A stretch of DNA of 64,000 nt from Bradyrhizobium lablabi (GTDB taxonomy: Bacteria; Pseudomonadota; Alphaproteobacteria; Rhizobiales; Xanthobacteraceae), in contig NZ_LT670844.1 in assembly GCF_900141755.1 (NCBI RefSeq), positions 7,288,501 through 7,352,500 on the forward strand, given 5' to 3'. The notes beneath the pieces are model-generated. The model was not told where the DNA came from, did not search any database, and saw only the letters and a list, made by a program, of their open reading frames with translations. How positions within the stretch are numbered: position 1 is the first letter of the stretch; each line of letters begins with the position of its first letter. Shown piece after piece: positions 25,538 through 34,874 of this stretch. The translations under genes and the position numbers were made by a program.

Positions 25538-25780
25538 GTGCCAACCCTCGATAAAGTCAGTGTCGACCTCATGGTGGTCCTCGGGACCACCACGATGCCC
25601 ATCCATCAGGTAATGCGGCTGAGCCGCGGCGCCATCATCGAACTGGACGCCACCGAGGCGGACGAGGTCAAGATCCTCGCCAACAACCTGCCGATCGCCA
25701 GCGGCGTGGTGCTGGTCGATCGCAACCGGATCGCGGTCGAAGTCAAGCAAATGCTGCCGAAATCCCCCGGCGTTCGGTAG
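25538..25780 (+). CDS. fliN: FliN/SpoA-domain flagellar motor switch protein (orphan)
   Basis: 80 residues covering only the SpoA (FliN C-terminal) domain: 'LMVVLGTTTMPIHQVMRLSRG' in outline, then 'LDATEADEVKILANNLPIA' and 'VLVDRNRIAVEV'. FliN forms the C-ring of the flagellar switch. Here the N-terminal extension of standard FliN (about 110-140 residues) is missing and no other flagellar gene is nearby. It is either a short paralogue for a second flagellar system or has another SpoA-type role. The start is GTG (25538) after CCGGAA. Confidence 0.85.
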   Translation: MPTLDKVSVDLMVVLGTTTMPIHQVMRLSRGAIIELDATEADEVKILANNLPIASGVVLVDRNRIAVEVKQMLPKSPGVR

Positions 25781-25864
25781 GCCTCTAGGCCTTGTCCCTC
25801 CATCCCTGATTTGTTACATCGGCGCCGTTGATCCGGCCCGGCCTTCCCCGTGCCGATCTCTCTA

Positions 25865-25949
25865 GCGCTCGTGGCGGAATTGGTAGACGCGCTGCCTTGA
25901 GGTGGCAGTGAGTAACATCGTGGGGGTTCGAGTCCCTCCGAGCGCACCA
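25865..25949 (+). tRNA. tRNA-Leu (anticodon GAG)
   Basis: 85-base class II tRNA with a perfect GCGCTCG/CGAGCGC acceptor stem and encoded CCA. The anticodon stem CTGCC/GGCAG encloses loop TTGAGGT, giving GAG, which reads CUC/CUU. The variable arm is short-hairpin type, as for leucine. Confidence 0.95.
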
Positions 25950-26120
25950 AAATCCTAGCGATGGTGACGCACCGGCCGGAACGCCGGTACGTCAATGCCT
26001 GACATCCGCGCCGCTGTTCCCTGCGGAAACGGAACGGGGCAACCGGCGCCGAAACGCCGCGTCCGTTGCCTTGCTGCGATAACATTGGCATACATCGGCG
26101 GACGCGGGGGGAACATACGC

Positions 26121-26495
26121 ATGAAATTTCTGGGCCACGCCTACCGGTTCGTCTCCAACTTTGTTTTCCTGGCGATGGTCTATTACGGGTTGAATTTCAT
26201 CGACAAATATCCGCAGCGTGCGGTTCTCGCGCTGCTCGTGCTGGTCTATTCCGCGATGCGCGCGGCCACGACATTGCGTTCATTTTATTTCTTTCAGCGC
26301 GTCGAGCGGCTCGAGCTCGAGGCGCGGCGCCTTGCGGCCTTGGGCGGTGAAGGCCCCGCCGCATCGGCCTCGCGCAAGCAGATTGTCAGCGACGTCAGCG
26401 CGCTGCGCCGCGGCGGCGAAGTGAATGCCTATATCGACCTGCTGTTTCTGGCGATGGTCGTGCTGCTGTGCGTCTCGAAGATCGTGACGAATTAA
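26121..26495 (+). CDS. Small membrane protein of unknown function
   Basis: 124-residue protein with two N-terminal membrane segments (about 10-28 and 32-52). A charged helical middle follows ('QRVERLELEARRLAAL', probably coiled coil), then a C-terminal membrane segment (IDLLFLAMVVLLCVSKIV). GGGGGAAC lies upstream of the ATG. No family was recognised. It sits just downstream of tRNA-Leu. Confidence 0.65.
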   Translation: MKFLGHAYRFVSNFVFLAMVYYGLNFIDKYPQRAVLALLVLVYSAMRAATTLRSFYFFQRVERLELEARRLAALGGEGPAASASRKQIVSDVSALRRGGEVNAYIDLLFLAMVVLLCVSKIVTN

Positions 26496-26499
26496 GCCG

Positions 26500-27840
26500 T
26501 CACGCGCTTCGTTTTCTGACCTGGACCAAATGCTTCAGCTTGCCGCCATGCCCTTGCGCCGGATGCGGAGTTGCGTGACTGGCAATTTGGCGAGCGTGCC
26601 CGGAGTGAGGTTTGCCACGGCTGGCCCGCCGCGATTTGCCCTTCTCGATCGAACGGACTTCGTGCTCCGCAACGGTTTGTTCGGTACGGTGAGGCGGGGG
26701 CGCCGCGGCGCGCAAGGCGACGTGCAGCCCTTCCTGGACCTCGAAGATAATCTGCGCCGGCACCGGTAGCTCCGGCGCGGCGCGGTCCAACGGGAGCTCC
26801 ATTTGCCGCGGCCAGGGGGCTTCGCGGGGCAGCGGAACGCCGCGCGCGTTGCCCCTTCCGTGATCGAGCGCCTCCGCAAGCGTCATCGCTTGCGCCTCAC
26901 GCCAGTCCAGCTCCGGCAGCACGCGGGTGGACAGGGTTTCATCGCCGCTAAAGGCAAAATTCGGAACTTTGGGCCAGTGCGAGATCGCCACATTTTCCGA
27001 TGGCGGATGCAACTGCCATTGCACCGGCTCGGTCGGCGTCGCCGGCCGCTCCGCCGTCGCCGGCACTACGTGGACGATGCGGTAGCCGCGCGCCTTCAGC
27101 TCGTGCAGGATCTTCGGCAATGCCGCGACCGTTCGCGCCTGGATGTCGTGGAGCAGCAGAATGCCTTTGCCCTTCTCCTCGAGCCGCTTGATCGCGAGAT
27201 CGTACACGCGTGAGGACGAAATATGCCGCCAGTCGTCGGCCAGAAAATCGGCGCTCCAGATCTGGATGCCCTGCGATGCCAAATACTCTTCGACGCCGTC
27301 GGCGCGGAGCAGCCCGGGAACTCGAAAGAACGGCGCCAGGGCTGCGTCGTCACCAAGTGCCGTTTTCACCGAGGCAATGCCGTCATCGATCTCCTGCTTG
27401 GCGCGTTCGATCGGCATCTTATCCATCGTGAGCGGATGGTCCTCGGTGTGGGTGCCGATGCTGTGGCCGGCGGCGCGCAGCTTGCGGACGCCTTCGGGAT
27501 AGGCCTGCGCCATGCGGCCGATGGTGAAGAAGGTCGCCTTCACGCATTGCGAGGCGAGAATGTCCAGGACCTGATTGCTGTTGCGCGGCAGCGGCCCGTC
27601 ATCGAACGTCAGCACAACCTCATGGTCTTCGAGCGGCAAGGTTTCCGGATATTGCATGGTGCCGATCCGGGGATGCTCCCTCGGATCAACCACCAGGACC
27701 CGTGAGGTGCCGAGCGCGTCGGGATGGCCGGGACAATCGGCGGCAGCGACGGGCCGGCCGGTGATGCAGGCCAGCAGCAGTGTCAGGAATAGAGCGGCCC
27801 CTGGCCGCGTCCGGACGCCGACTGACACATTACCGATCAT
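26500..27840 (-). CDS. Secreted polysaccharide deacetylase with long C-terminal extension
   Basis: 446-residue exported protein with a NodB-homology domain. A signal peptide (1-33, ending PVAAA) precedes 'VVLTFDDGPLP' (catalytic Asp/Asp, motif 1), 'IGTHTEDHP' (metal His-x3-His, motif 2), FFRVPG (motif 3) and 'GILLLHDIQ' (motif 5). These carbohydrate esterase family 4 enzymes de-N-acetylate chitin-like or peptidoglycan glycans. The C-terminal 170 residues are Pro/His/Arg-rich and low-complexity, ending in a basic tail that may bind the wall. The neighbouring gene at 27937 is a paralogue lacking this tail, so the two probably arose by tandem duplication. Confidence 0.87.
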   Translation of the reverse strand: MIGNVSVGVRTRPGAALFLTLLLACITGRPVAAADCPGHPDALGTSRVLVVDPREHPRIGTMQYPETLPLEDHEVVLTFDDGPLPRNSNQVLDILASQCVKATFFTIGRMAQAYPEGVRKLRAAGHSIGTHTEDHPLTMDKMPIERAKQEIDDGIASVKTALGDDAALAPFFRVPGLLRADGVEEYLASQGIQIWSADFLADDWRHISSSRVYDLAIKRLEEKGKGILLLHDIQARTVAALPKILHELKARGYRIVHVVPATAERPATPTEPVQWQLHPPSENVAISHWPKVPNFAFSGDETLSTRVLPELDWREAQAMTLAEALDHGRGNARGVPLPREAPWPRQMELPLDRAAPELPVPAQIIFEVQEGLHVALRAAAPPPHRTEQTVAEHEVRSIEKGKSRRASRGKPHSGHARQIASHATPHPAQGHGGKLKHLVQVRKRSA

Positions 27841-27936
27841 GAAACACCGTCTGCTTTCACATATTGGGGGCAAATCATTACATAGGGCGCGATGAACGGC
27901 GCCTTAATGTTCGACTTTCGTACATGATTTCGGATT

Positions 27937-28755
27937 TCAGGGCACGCCACTAAACTGGACCCCCGGCCGGGCCGGCACCAGATGGACCACGTGATAGTGA
28001 TTGTCCCTGAGATAGCGGAGAAACGCCGGCAGCATGGCAGCGGTTTGCGCCTTGGGGTCGTGCAGCAGGATGATGCCCCTGCCGGCGCTCTTGAGCCGGT
28101 TGGTGAGCAGCCTCAATTCCTGCTTCGGCGTCATCTTATTCCAGTCGCTGGCCCAGAGGTCGGTGCCGAACACGACGATACCGCGCGATTGCAACAGCTC
28201 GAGCGTCGCCGGTGTCGTCTCGAAGCCGGGAAAGCGAAAAAACGGCGTGCTCGGGGTCGTGGTTGCAACCCCGTTAAGCGCCATTTCAACCGCTGATATG
28301 CCGTGGTCGATCTCGTCCGTGGTCTCGCTCGGGGGAATTTGCATCAAACTGCGGTGCAGCCAGGTGTGATGCCCGATGGTGTGGCCCTCGGCCGCGATCC
28401 GTCGCACCAAATCGGGGTGTTCGGAAGCCGGCTTGCCGATCAGGAAGAACGTCGCCTGCACGCATTCGTGCGCCAGTGCCGCCAGCACCTTCGGGGTAGT
28501 CGGCGGCCATGGGCCGTCGTCGAACGTCAGTACCACCTCGTGGTCGGCGAGCGGCAGCGTCAGCGGATAATTTTTCAATCCTACCCGCGGCCAGGTGGCG
28601 GCATCCATCTTGAGGACGCGCGAGGTGCCAAGCGTTCCCTGGCGCGGACAGTCCGCGGCCTGGGCCGCCGCGATCCCAGCCATCGAGGCGACGAAGCCGG
28701 CCGCGGCCAATTTCATGAACTTCCGAGCCGGTTTGCCGCGGCGCATCTTTGTCAT
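27937..28755 (-). CDS. Secreted polysaccharide deacetylase (NodB-like)
   Basis: 272-residue exported NodB-homology protein, paralogue of the downstream gene. A signal peptide with a twin-basic start ends near AAQAA. Motifs: 'VVLTFDDGPWPP', 'IGHHTWLHR', 'FFRFPGF' and 'GIILLHDPK'. Both paralogues also share the N-terminal 'LGTSRVL...YPLTLPLADHEVVL' type block. Predicted to act on periplasmic or envelope glycans. It is transcribed in tandem with the 26500-27840 gene, with a gap of about 100 bases. Confidence 0.88.
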   Translation of the reverse strand: MTKMRRGKPARKFMKLAAAGFVASMAGIAAAQAADCPRQGTLGTSRVLKMDAATWPRVGLKNYPLTLPLADHEVVLTFDDGPWPPTTPKVLAALAHECVQATFFLIGKPASEHPDLVRRIAAEGHTIGHHTWLHRSLMQIPPSETTDEIDHGISAVEMALNGVATTTPSTPFFRFPGFETTPATLELLQSRGIVVFGTDLWASDWNKMTPKQELRLLTNRLKSAGRGIILLHDPKAQTAAMLPAFLRYLRDNHYHVVHLVPARPGVQFSGVP

Positions 28756-28839
28756 TGCACTAAGCGTTGCCCATTGGGTAATGCGTGGAGCGATAGCTCA
28801 AACGAATTCTGCAAATCTGTCAAACCGGCGAGGCGTGGC

Positions 28840-30260
28840 ATGGCCGAACGAATCGAAATTGCCCAACCCGCCGATACCACCGTGCTCGACCGTCTGCCGA
28901 TGCGCGACGAAGACGGCGAAATTCGTCACGAATTCGTCGCGGAGATGACGCGTGCGATCCATGCCGCCGATACGCCGTTCTTGCGCGCGGAGGTCGCCGA
29001 ACTGCACGAGGCCGATCTCGGCGATCTGGTCGCCGCGCTCGAGCCGCAAGATCGTGTCAGCCTGGTCGAACTGACCGGCACGGATTTCGACTTCTCGGCC
29101 TTGACGAGGTCGACGGCGCCGTCCGCGAGGAGATCCTCGAAGAGCTCGAGCCCGAGACGTTAGCGGAGGGCGTTCGCGAACTCGAATCCGACGACGCCGT
29201 CGAATTGCTCGAGGCGCTGGACCAGGAGGAGCAGGAGGAAATCCTCGAAAAGCTGCCGCCCTCGGAGCGCGTCGCACTCGAGCGCAGCCTGGAATTTCCC
29301 GAAAATTCCGCCGGCCGGCGGATGCAGACCGAATTCATCGCGGTGCCGCCGGACTGGACCGCGGGACAGGCGATCGACTACATGCGCGACACGCCCGACC
29401 TGCCGGATCGCTTCTACGAAATCTACGCGGTCGATGGCGCGCAGCGCTTGCAGGGCGCGGTGCCGCTCGACGCGCTATTGCGTTCGCGCCGGGCGGTGCC
29501 GCTCGCCGACCTGATCGAGGAAGACCGCCGCCGCGTATCGGTGCTGGAAGACCAGGCCGAGGTGGCACGGCTGTTCGAGAAATACAATCTGGTCGCCGCG
29601 CCCGTCGTCGATACCGAAGACCGGCTGGTCGGCGTCATCACGGTCGACGACGTGGTCGACGTGATCGAGGAAGAGGCGGATGAGGATTTGAAGGCGCTCG
29701 GCGGCGTCACCAGCGACGAAGAACTTTCCGACAATGTCTGGACCATCGCGCGGGGCCGCTTCAACTGGCTGCTGGTCAATCTCGCCACCGCCTTTCTGGC
29801 CTCTTCCGTGCTCGGCCTGTTCGAAGGCCAACTGGAGAAGATGGTGGCGCTGGCGGTGCTGGCGCCAATCGTCGCGAGCCAAGGCGGCAATGCCGCCACG
29901 CAAACCATGACGGTCGCGGTGCGCGCGTTGGCCACCCGCGAGCTCGGCTCCAACAACGCGTTTCGCGTGGTGGTGCGCGAGGGCCTGGTCGGCCTCGTCA
30001 ATGGGCTTGCGTTTGCGATCATCACCGGCGTCGCCGCGGTGGCCTGGTTCAAGATCCCCGGGCTCGGCGTCGTGATCGGGCTTGCGATCATCTGCAACCT
30101 GGTGGCCGGTGCGCTCGGCGGCATTTTGATTCCGATGGTGCTGGAGCGGGTGCGCGCCGATCCGGCGGTCGCGTCAGGCACGTTTGTCACGACCGTTACC
30201 GACGTGGTCGGCTTCTTCTCGTTCCTCGGCATCGCGACGCTGTGGTTCGGGCTGAAATAG
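28840..30260 (+). pseudogene. mgtE: mgtE magnesium transporter gene with a one-base frameshift
   Basis: The reading frame from ATG 28840 encodes the MgtE N-terminal helical domain but shifts at about 29105. The sequence TTG-AC|GAG lacks one base between Thr and the expected GluValAspGly; in the original frame a stop follows at 29163. The other frame continues without interruption from 29106 to TAG 30260, giving the rest of the N-domain, a CBS pair ('LVAAPVVDTEDRLVGVITVD') and five C-terminal membrane segments with the pore-lining 'QGGNAATQTM'. Apart from this single deletion the gene is intact. It is either a recent pseudogene or a sequencing error. Confidence 0.88.
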
Positions 30261-30300
30261 GCCCGCCGCGACAGCTATTTGTATCGTTAATCGAGTATTA

Positions 30301-30630
30301 ATGCGCTTCGACGATGATCGGTTCGCGAGGGGATCGGGCATGCGGCGTTTGCGGCTGAAGGCGGACGGACGGATCGTCGAATTGCGCGACGGGCAGGAAT
30401 TTCCGCTCGCGCCGGTGATGCCGGTCGACGCGGCTGCTCCGGTGGTGCGCGACCTTCGCCGGCGCGCGCGCCTCACCCAGCAGGAATTCGCCGCGCGATT
30501 AGGCGTGCCGGTCGAGACCATCCGCAACTGGGAGCAGGGCAAACGCATGCCGCGCGGACCGGCGAGGGCGCTTCTCGCCGTGATCGCGCACGCGCCGGAG
30601 ACCGTGTTTGCCGCTTTGGCGAGAGCTTAA
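30301..30630 (+). CDS. Helix-turn-helix (XRE-type) protein
   Basis: 109-residue putative regulator. The C-terminal half is a Cro/C1-type HTH: 'LRRRARLTQQEFAARLGVPV' and then 'IRNWEQGKRMPRGPARALL', the layout found in NadS-like and HigA-like antitoxins. The N-terminal half (about 45 residues) is basic with no known motif. No toxin gene is adjacent, so a toxin-antitoxin role is not supported. An internal ATG at 30340 with GAGGGG upstream is an alternative start. Confidence 0.75.
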   Translation: MRFDDDRFARGSGMRRLRLKADGRIVELRDGQEFPLAPVMPVDAAAPVVRDLRRRARLTQQEFAARLGVPVETIRNWEQGKRMPRGPARALLAVIAHAPETVFAALARA

Positions 30631-30735
30631 CCACCGGAGCAAGTCCTTATCCCGGCACCACACCTGCGTCCCGGCCTTGTTGGCAGCGCGGCCGCCGCGG
30701 GACATAATGGGGCTCGTTTTGTTCGAGTTCCCAAG

Positions 30736-31554
30736 ATGCAATATGTCGAGGCTAACGCCGTCAAAATCCCAGCCATCGGGCTCGGTACCTGGGAGCTGCG
30801 TGGGCGCACCTGCGCCCGGCTGGTCGAGCAGGCGTTGCGGCTCGGCTACCGCCACATCGACACGGCGCAGGTCTATGAGAACGAGCGCGAGGTCGGCGAG
30901 GCGCTTCGCGCCTCGCGGGTAAAGCGCGACGACGTCTTCGTGACCACCAAGGTCTGGACCAATCATTTCGCGCCGAACGATCTGGAGCGCTCGACCAAGG
31001 AGAGCCTTACCAAATTGCGGCTTTCCGAAGTCGACCTGTTGCTCCTGCATTGGCCCAATCCGCACGTGCCGCTGTCGGAAACGTTGGGCGCGCTGGCCAA
31101 CGCCAAGAAGCTCGGCATGGCAAGACATATCGGCGTCTCGAATTTCACGGTAGCGCTGATCGAGGAGGCCGTCGCCGCCTGTCCCGAGCGGCTCTCCTGC
31201 GACCAGGTTGAATTCCATCCCTATCTCGACCAGACCAAGGTGAGGGAGGCCTGCGCGCGGCATGGTATGGCGTTGGTCGCCTATAGTCCGGTAGCGAAGG
31301 GCCGCATCAAGGGCGACGCGACGCTGACGCGGATCGGTCAGGCCCACGGCAAGACCGCGGCGCAAGTCTGCCTGCGCTGGCTGGTGCAGCAGAATGTTTC
31401 GGCGATCCCGCGAACCTCGAAGATCGAGCGGCTGTCGGAGAATATCGAAATCTTCGACTTCGAACTGTCGGAGGAGGAGATGAACCAGATCTCGCAGATG
31501 GGAAGCGCCAAGGGCCGGCTAACCGATTTCGGTTTCGCGCCGAAATGGGATTGA
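30736..31554 (+). CDS. Aldo/keto reductase
   Basis: 272-residue NADPH-dependent reductase of the 2,5-diketo-D-gluconate reductase branch. The catalytic tetrad is visible: Asp and Tyr in 'YRHIDTAQVYENE', Lys in VTTKVW, and His in LLLLHWPNP. The signature 'IGVSNFTVALIEEAV' and the C-terminal 'IPRTSKIERLSENIEIFDF' NADP-binding segment are also present. The substrate is a carbonyl compound, not further specified. Confidence 0.92.
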   Translation: MQYVEANAVKIPAIGLGTWELRGRTCARLVEQALRLGYRHIDTAQVYENEREVGEALRASRVKRDDVFVTTKVWTNHFAPNDLERSTKESLTKLRLSEVDLLLLHWPNPHVPLSETLGALANAKKLGMARHIGVSNFTVALIEEAVAACPERLSCDQVEFHPYLDQTKVREACARHGMALVAYSPVAKGRIKGDATLTRIGQAHGKTAAQVCLRWLVQQNVSAIPRTSKIERLSENIEIFDFELSEEEMNQISQMGSAKGRLTDFGFAPKWD

Positions 31555-31618
31555 GGCCGCGCCAACGCCCGCTATGCTGGCGGCGGGCAGGGGCGCCCCC
31601 AAACGTTGCAAACGTTGA

Positions 31619-32476
31619 TTGACTACTACGGTGGAACCACTGCGGTTCATACGGTCGGGCATCGCGGCGTCGGCGATCGGCCATCTGTCAATTTTGACAA
31701 TGGTCCTGATTTTCACCGAGGTGCATCCGTTCGGCTCGGTCACGGCCGAGCCGATCACGGTCGATCTCGTCTCCCCGGCCGAGGTGACGGCGCCCCCCAA
31801 GAAGGAAGAGCCGCCAAGGCTGGAGCTGCCAAAGCAAGAGCCTTCCGACGCCTTGGACCTTTCCTCGAAATCAGCGCCTCCGCCAGCACCGGCATCTGCC
31901 GCGCCGCAGGAGGCCGCCGCCCCGCCGCAAAAGCAGGCCGCGCTGACGCCAAAGCAAGCGGCATCGACACATGCGCCCCCTGTCAAGCAACCGGCAGCCG
32001 CCCAGCCGCAGCCGCCGGCGACGTCGCCGGTGCCGGGCTTCGTTCCGCCTCAGCCCGACCTGACCATCAAGTACAACGTGCTGCTCGGTCTGCCCCCGGA
32101 ACTGCCCCCAACGGTGCCACAAGACAAACCTGGCGACGGATTTGACGCCCCGGCATCACAGACCGCCGACATCGCTTCCAGCATGATCGCGGAGTTTCGC
32201 CGTCATCTTAAAGCATGTTCGAAGCTGCCGGCGTCGATCGCGCCCACCGATCCGATCAGGGTAAAATTGCGGGTATTGATGGCGCCCGACGGCAAGCTCG
32301 CCGCCGATCCGATCCTGATCGAGGCCAGCGCCTCCGCCAAGGGACCGGCCTTGATGCAAAACGCGATCGCAGCGCTCGAGGCTTGCCAGCCCTACGCGAT
32401 GTTGCCGGCCGACCGCTACGGCGAATGGAAAGTGCTCGATCTGAGTTTTACGCCGCAGGATTTTACGGGCGGCTGA
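31619..32476 (+). CDS. TolA/TonB-like energy-transduction protein
   Basis: 285-residue envelope protein: an N-terminal membrane anchor (about 12-35), a long Pro/Ala/Lys/Gln-rich linker (about 50-140) and a C-terminal domain of about 100 residues. The C-terminal domain resembles the TonB/TolA C-terminal fold, with 'IRVKLRVLMAPDGKLAADPI' and 'NAIAALEACQPYAMLPADRY'. This layout fits a TolA-type periplasm-spanning protein. tolQ/tolR are not nearby, so it is probably a paralogue. The start is TTG 31619 or GTG 31631; both lack a strong ribosome binding site. Confidence 0.68.
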   Translation: MTTTVEPLRFIRSGIAASAIGHLSILTMVLIFTEVHPFGSVTAEPITVDLVSPAEVTAPPKKEEPPRLELPKQEPSDALDLSSKSAPPPAPASAAPQEAAAPPQKQAALTPKQAASTHAPPVKQPAAAQPQPPATSPVPGFVPPQPDLTIKYNVLLGLPPELPPTVPQDKPGDGFDAPASQTADIASSMIAEFRRHLKACSKLPASIAPTDPIRVKLRVLMAPDGKLAADPILIEASASAKGPALMQNAIAALEACQPYAMLPADRYGEWKVLDLSFTPQDFTGG

Positions 32477-32525
32477 CGGTGTTCTTAGTGGATTCTTGGC
32501 GTCAATGCGACGGCGGGGCGGGCGC

Positions 32526-33203
32526 TTATTTCCCCATCGCGCGCCAGGCGTTCGAGGCGAACTGCCGGCGCCAGGTGACGATCACGACCAGGGCGGTGGT
32601 GACAAACAATACCCACGGACTGACGAACCAGCCGAGATAGCCGAGCGCGAAGAAGAACGCGCGCTGGCCGCGGTTGAAATGCCGGCCGGCGGCTTCGAAT
32701 AGCCTGGTGGTCCGGATCACATGCGCTTCGGCTTCCGGCGTGTCGCGCGCCTCCGCCGGCGGCATCGCGCCGAGCAGGATCGCGACGTAATTGAACAACC
32801 GGTAGGCCCAGGCGAATTTGAAGAACGCGTAGACGAAGATCAGCGTCAGCCCGACGCATTTGATCTCCCACAGCGCCGGCGTCGGGCTGAGATCGATCGG
32901 CAGTTCGCTCAATACCGCGAGCGCATCCCTGGTCGAGCGCAACAGCGCTAGCGCACCGCCGATCGCGAGCAGGCTGGTAGAGGCGAAAAACGCGGTGCCG
33001 TTTTGCAACGACGCCATGATCTGCATGTCGACCATGCGGGCCTGGCGGTCGAGCATGCGGCGGATCCAGACCTCGCGATAGGCATGCATGCGGGCGGAGA
33101 GGCTGTCGCGCCCGTATTTGGTATGCTCCAGCGTGACGGCGTACACGCTCCATTCAAGGATGAAGAAGGCAACCGCTAGGATATCGACCAAATATGCACG
33201 CAT
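32526..33203 (-). CDS. DUF599 family membrane protein
   Basis: 225-residue protein with four membrane segments matching DUF599: an opening 'DILAVAFFILEWSVYAVTLE', the conserved RRMLDRQARMVDMQI, and 'SLLAIGGALALL' further on. Function unknown. The ATG at 33203 gives the typical family length; the longer upstream frame is non-homologous. It is divergent from the GST gene. Confidence 0.85.
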   Translation of the reverse strand: MRAYLVDILAVAFFILEWSVYAVTLEHTKYGRDSLSARMHAYREVWIRRMLDRQARMVDMQIMASLQNGTAFFASTSLLAIGGALALLRSTRDALAVLSELPIDLSPTPALWEIKCVGLTLIFVYAFFKFAWAYRLFNYVAILLGAMPPAEARDTPEAEAHVIRTTRLFEAAGRHFNRGQRAFFFALGYLGWFVSPWVLFVTTALVVIVTWRRQFASNAWRAMGK

Positions 33204-33335
33204 CGCCGCCCCCAATGGAGCGCGAATGCTGCCATGCGTGGGCAATCGCGGCAACCGGCACGGTGGCGGATGTGCGGTTGAACACTTCCGGCGCGCTATG
33301 GCAGGATGACGAACGGATTGAAGGGATTTTCTCGC

Positions 33336-33992
33336 ATGGCCTTGACGCTCGTGATCGGCAACAAGAACTACTCGTCGTGGTCGATGCGGCCGTGGCTGGC
33401 GCTGCGCGCCAGCAACATCGCATTCGACGAAATCTTCATCCCGCTCTATACGGGTGCGGCCGACAAGCAGCGGATTCTTGGTTTCACCCATTCCGGCAAG
33501 GTGCCGGCGCTGATCGATGGCGACATCACGATCTGGGATTCGCTTGCGATCATCGAATACGTCGCCGAAAAATTTCCCGACGCGCGGCTGTGGCCGGAGG
33601 ACCGCGCGGCCCGCGCGCATGCGCGGTCGATTTCAGCGGAGATGCATTCGGGCTTTGCGGCCTTGCGCAACGAATGCGGCATGAACCTGCATCGCCCGGT
33701 CGGCGCCGTCGCGCTGTCGGACGATGCGCGCGCCAATATCGCGCGCATCGAACAAATCTGGCTCGAATGCCGCGCGCGCTACGGAACCTCGGGGCCGTTT
33801 TTGTTCGGCGCCTTCGGCGGCGCCGACGCCATGTTTGCGCCGGTGGTGCATCGCTTCCGCACTTACGCGATTGAGGTGGCGCCGGAAGCAAAGGCTTATA
33901 TGGAGACGATGATGTCGTTAGCGGCGTTTCAGGAATGGACCAGAGCGGGGCTCGTCGAAACCATCGTCATTGACAAATTTGAGACGGTGTAA
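33336..33992 (+). CDS. Glutathione S-transferase family protein
   Basis: 218-residue GST. The thioredoxin-fold N-terminal domain begins LVIGNKNYSSWSMRPWLALR, with catalytic-type Ser residues. It contains 'SGKVPALIDGDITIWDSLAI' with the cis-Pro after Val and the GSH-binding Asp-Ser pair; the all-helical C-terminal domain follows. GAAGGGA lies about nine bases upstream of the ATG 33336; an upstream ATG at 33306 would add ten residues. Confidence 0.88.
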   Translation: MALTLVIGNKNYSSWSMRPWLALRASNIAFDEIFIPLYTGAADKQRILGFTHSGKVPALIDGDITIWDSLAIIEYVAEKFPDARLWPEDRAARAHARSISAEMHSGFAALRNECGMNLHRPVGAVALSDDARANIARIEQIWLECRARYGTSGPFLFGAFGGADAMFAPVVHRFRTYAIEVAPEAKAYMETMMSLAAFQEWTRAGLVETIVIDKFETV

Positions 33993-34091
33993 GCGCTAAT
34001 TTGCGCCAAGCTTGGTCATATTCGCAGCTTGACGGGAGCTGGCGAAAGCGGTCTGAATCCTAACAACCGCATCCAGCGAAAGGGCCTGGCC

Positions 34092-34460
34092 ATGGGAATT
34101 CTCGATTCACTTGAAAATTCACCGGCGTTCAAGGGGATCCTCGGCCAGCTCGAGTCGGCCGTGGTGCCGGTCGTGCTGAGCGAAGTGCTCGGCAATGGCA
34201 GCCAGGGCGGGCTCAACGCGATCGTCGCCAAGCTGCAGCAGGCAGGCCTCGGCGATCAGGTCAAATCCTGGCTCGGAAACGGTCAGAACCTGCCGATCAC
34301 GGCCGACCAACTGCAGCAGGTGCTGGGCAGCGACACCGTCAAGCAACTGGCGGCCCGGTTCAATATCCCGATCGATCAGCTCGGCCCGGTTTTGGCGCAG
34401 GTGCTGCCCGCGGTCATCGATCACGCTAGTCCGAACGGCAAGCTCCCACATACGGCTTAA
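34092..34460 (+). CDS. YidB/DUF937 family protein
   Basis: 122-residue protein matching the YidB-like DUF937 family: 'MGILDSLENSPAFKG' start, a Gly/Gln-rich middle (GGLNAIVAKLQQAGLGDQ), then 'SWLGNGQNLPITADQLQQVL' and a C-terminal 'PVLAQVLPAVIDHASPNGKL'. Function is unknown; members are cytoplasmic. The start ATG was chosen to match family N-termini. Confidence 0.85.
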   Translation: MGILDSLENSPAFKGILGQLESAVVPVVLSEVLGNGSQGGLNAIVAKLQQAGLGDQVKSWLGNGQNLPITADQLQQVLGSDTVKQLAARFNIPIDQLGPVLAQVLPAVIDHASPNGKLPHTA

Positions 34461-34667
34461 AGCGGGGCAGAAGCGAGTTCGCGGCGGCGCCTAGTAGATT
34501 TGCCGGTTACCCGCCGAATTGCCTTTATCGTGCTGAAAAACCTGCAAAATCCGCGTATTTGCCATGTGCGGATGTAACTGGCCAACGCGGCCGCCGCCGT
34601 GCTATACCGCGCCCGGGTTTTCCAGTCAGCCGTTGCAGCGGGACCGTGAGCGCGGCCGACTTTTGTT

Positions 34668-34874
34668 GTGATGGAGAGGGTGTTGAAGCACAAATTCACC
34701 GTTGGAGAGACCGTCTATTTCACTGCCAGCAATGTCGCACGTCCAGCCGCCAGCGGCACCTATGAGGTGGTCCGCCTGCTCCCGACCGACGGCGACGACT
34801 GCCAGTACCGGATCAAAAGCTCGACCGAGGCCTTCGAACGGGTGGCCAAGGAAAGTCAGCTCGACATTAGCTGA
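34668..34874 (+). CDS. Small conserved hypothetical protein
   Basis: About 60-68 residues, depending on start. The core 'KFTVGETVYFTASNVA...GTYEVVRLLP...CQYRIKS' is mostly beta and resembles small conserved rhizobial proteins of unknown function. GGAGAGG at about 34673-34679 suggests that translation begins at GTG 34680 or TTG 34683 rather than at the upstream GTG/ATG, which would shorten the product by four or five residues. Confidence 0.6.
   Translation: MMERVLKHKFTVGETVYFTASNVARPAASGTYEVVRLLPTDGDDCQYRIKSSTEAFERVAKESQLDIS

Noticed and set aside
30301..30630. Toxin-antitoxin module
   Set aside because: The helix-turn-helix protein looks antitoxin-like but the neighbouring genes (mgtE, aldo/keto reductase) are not toxins.
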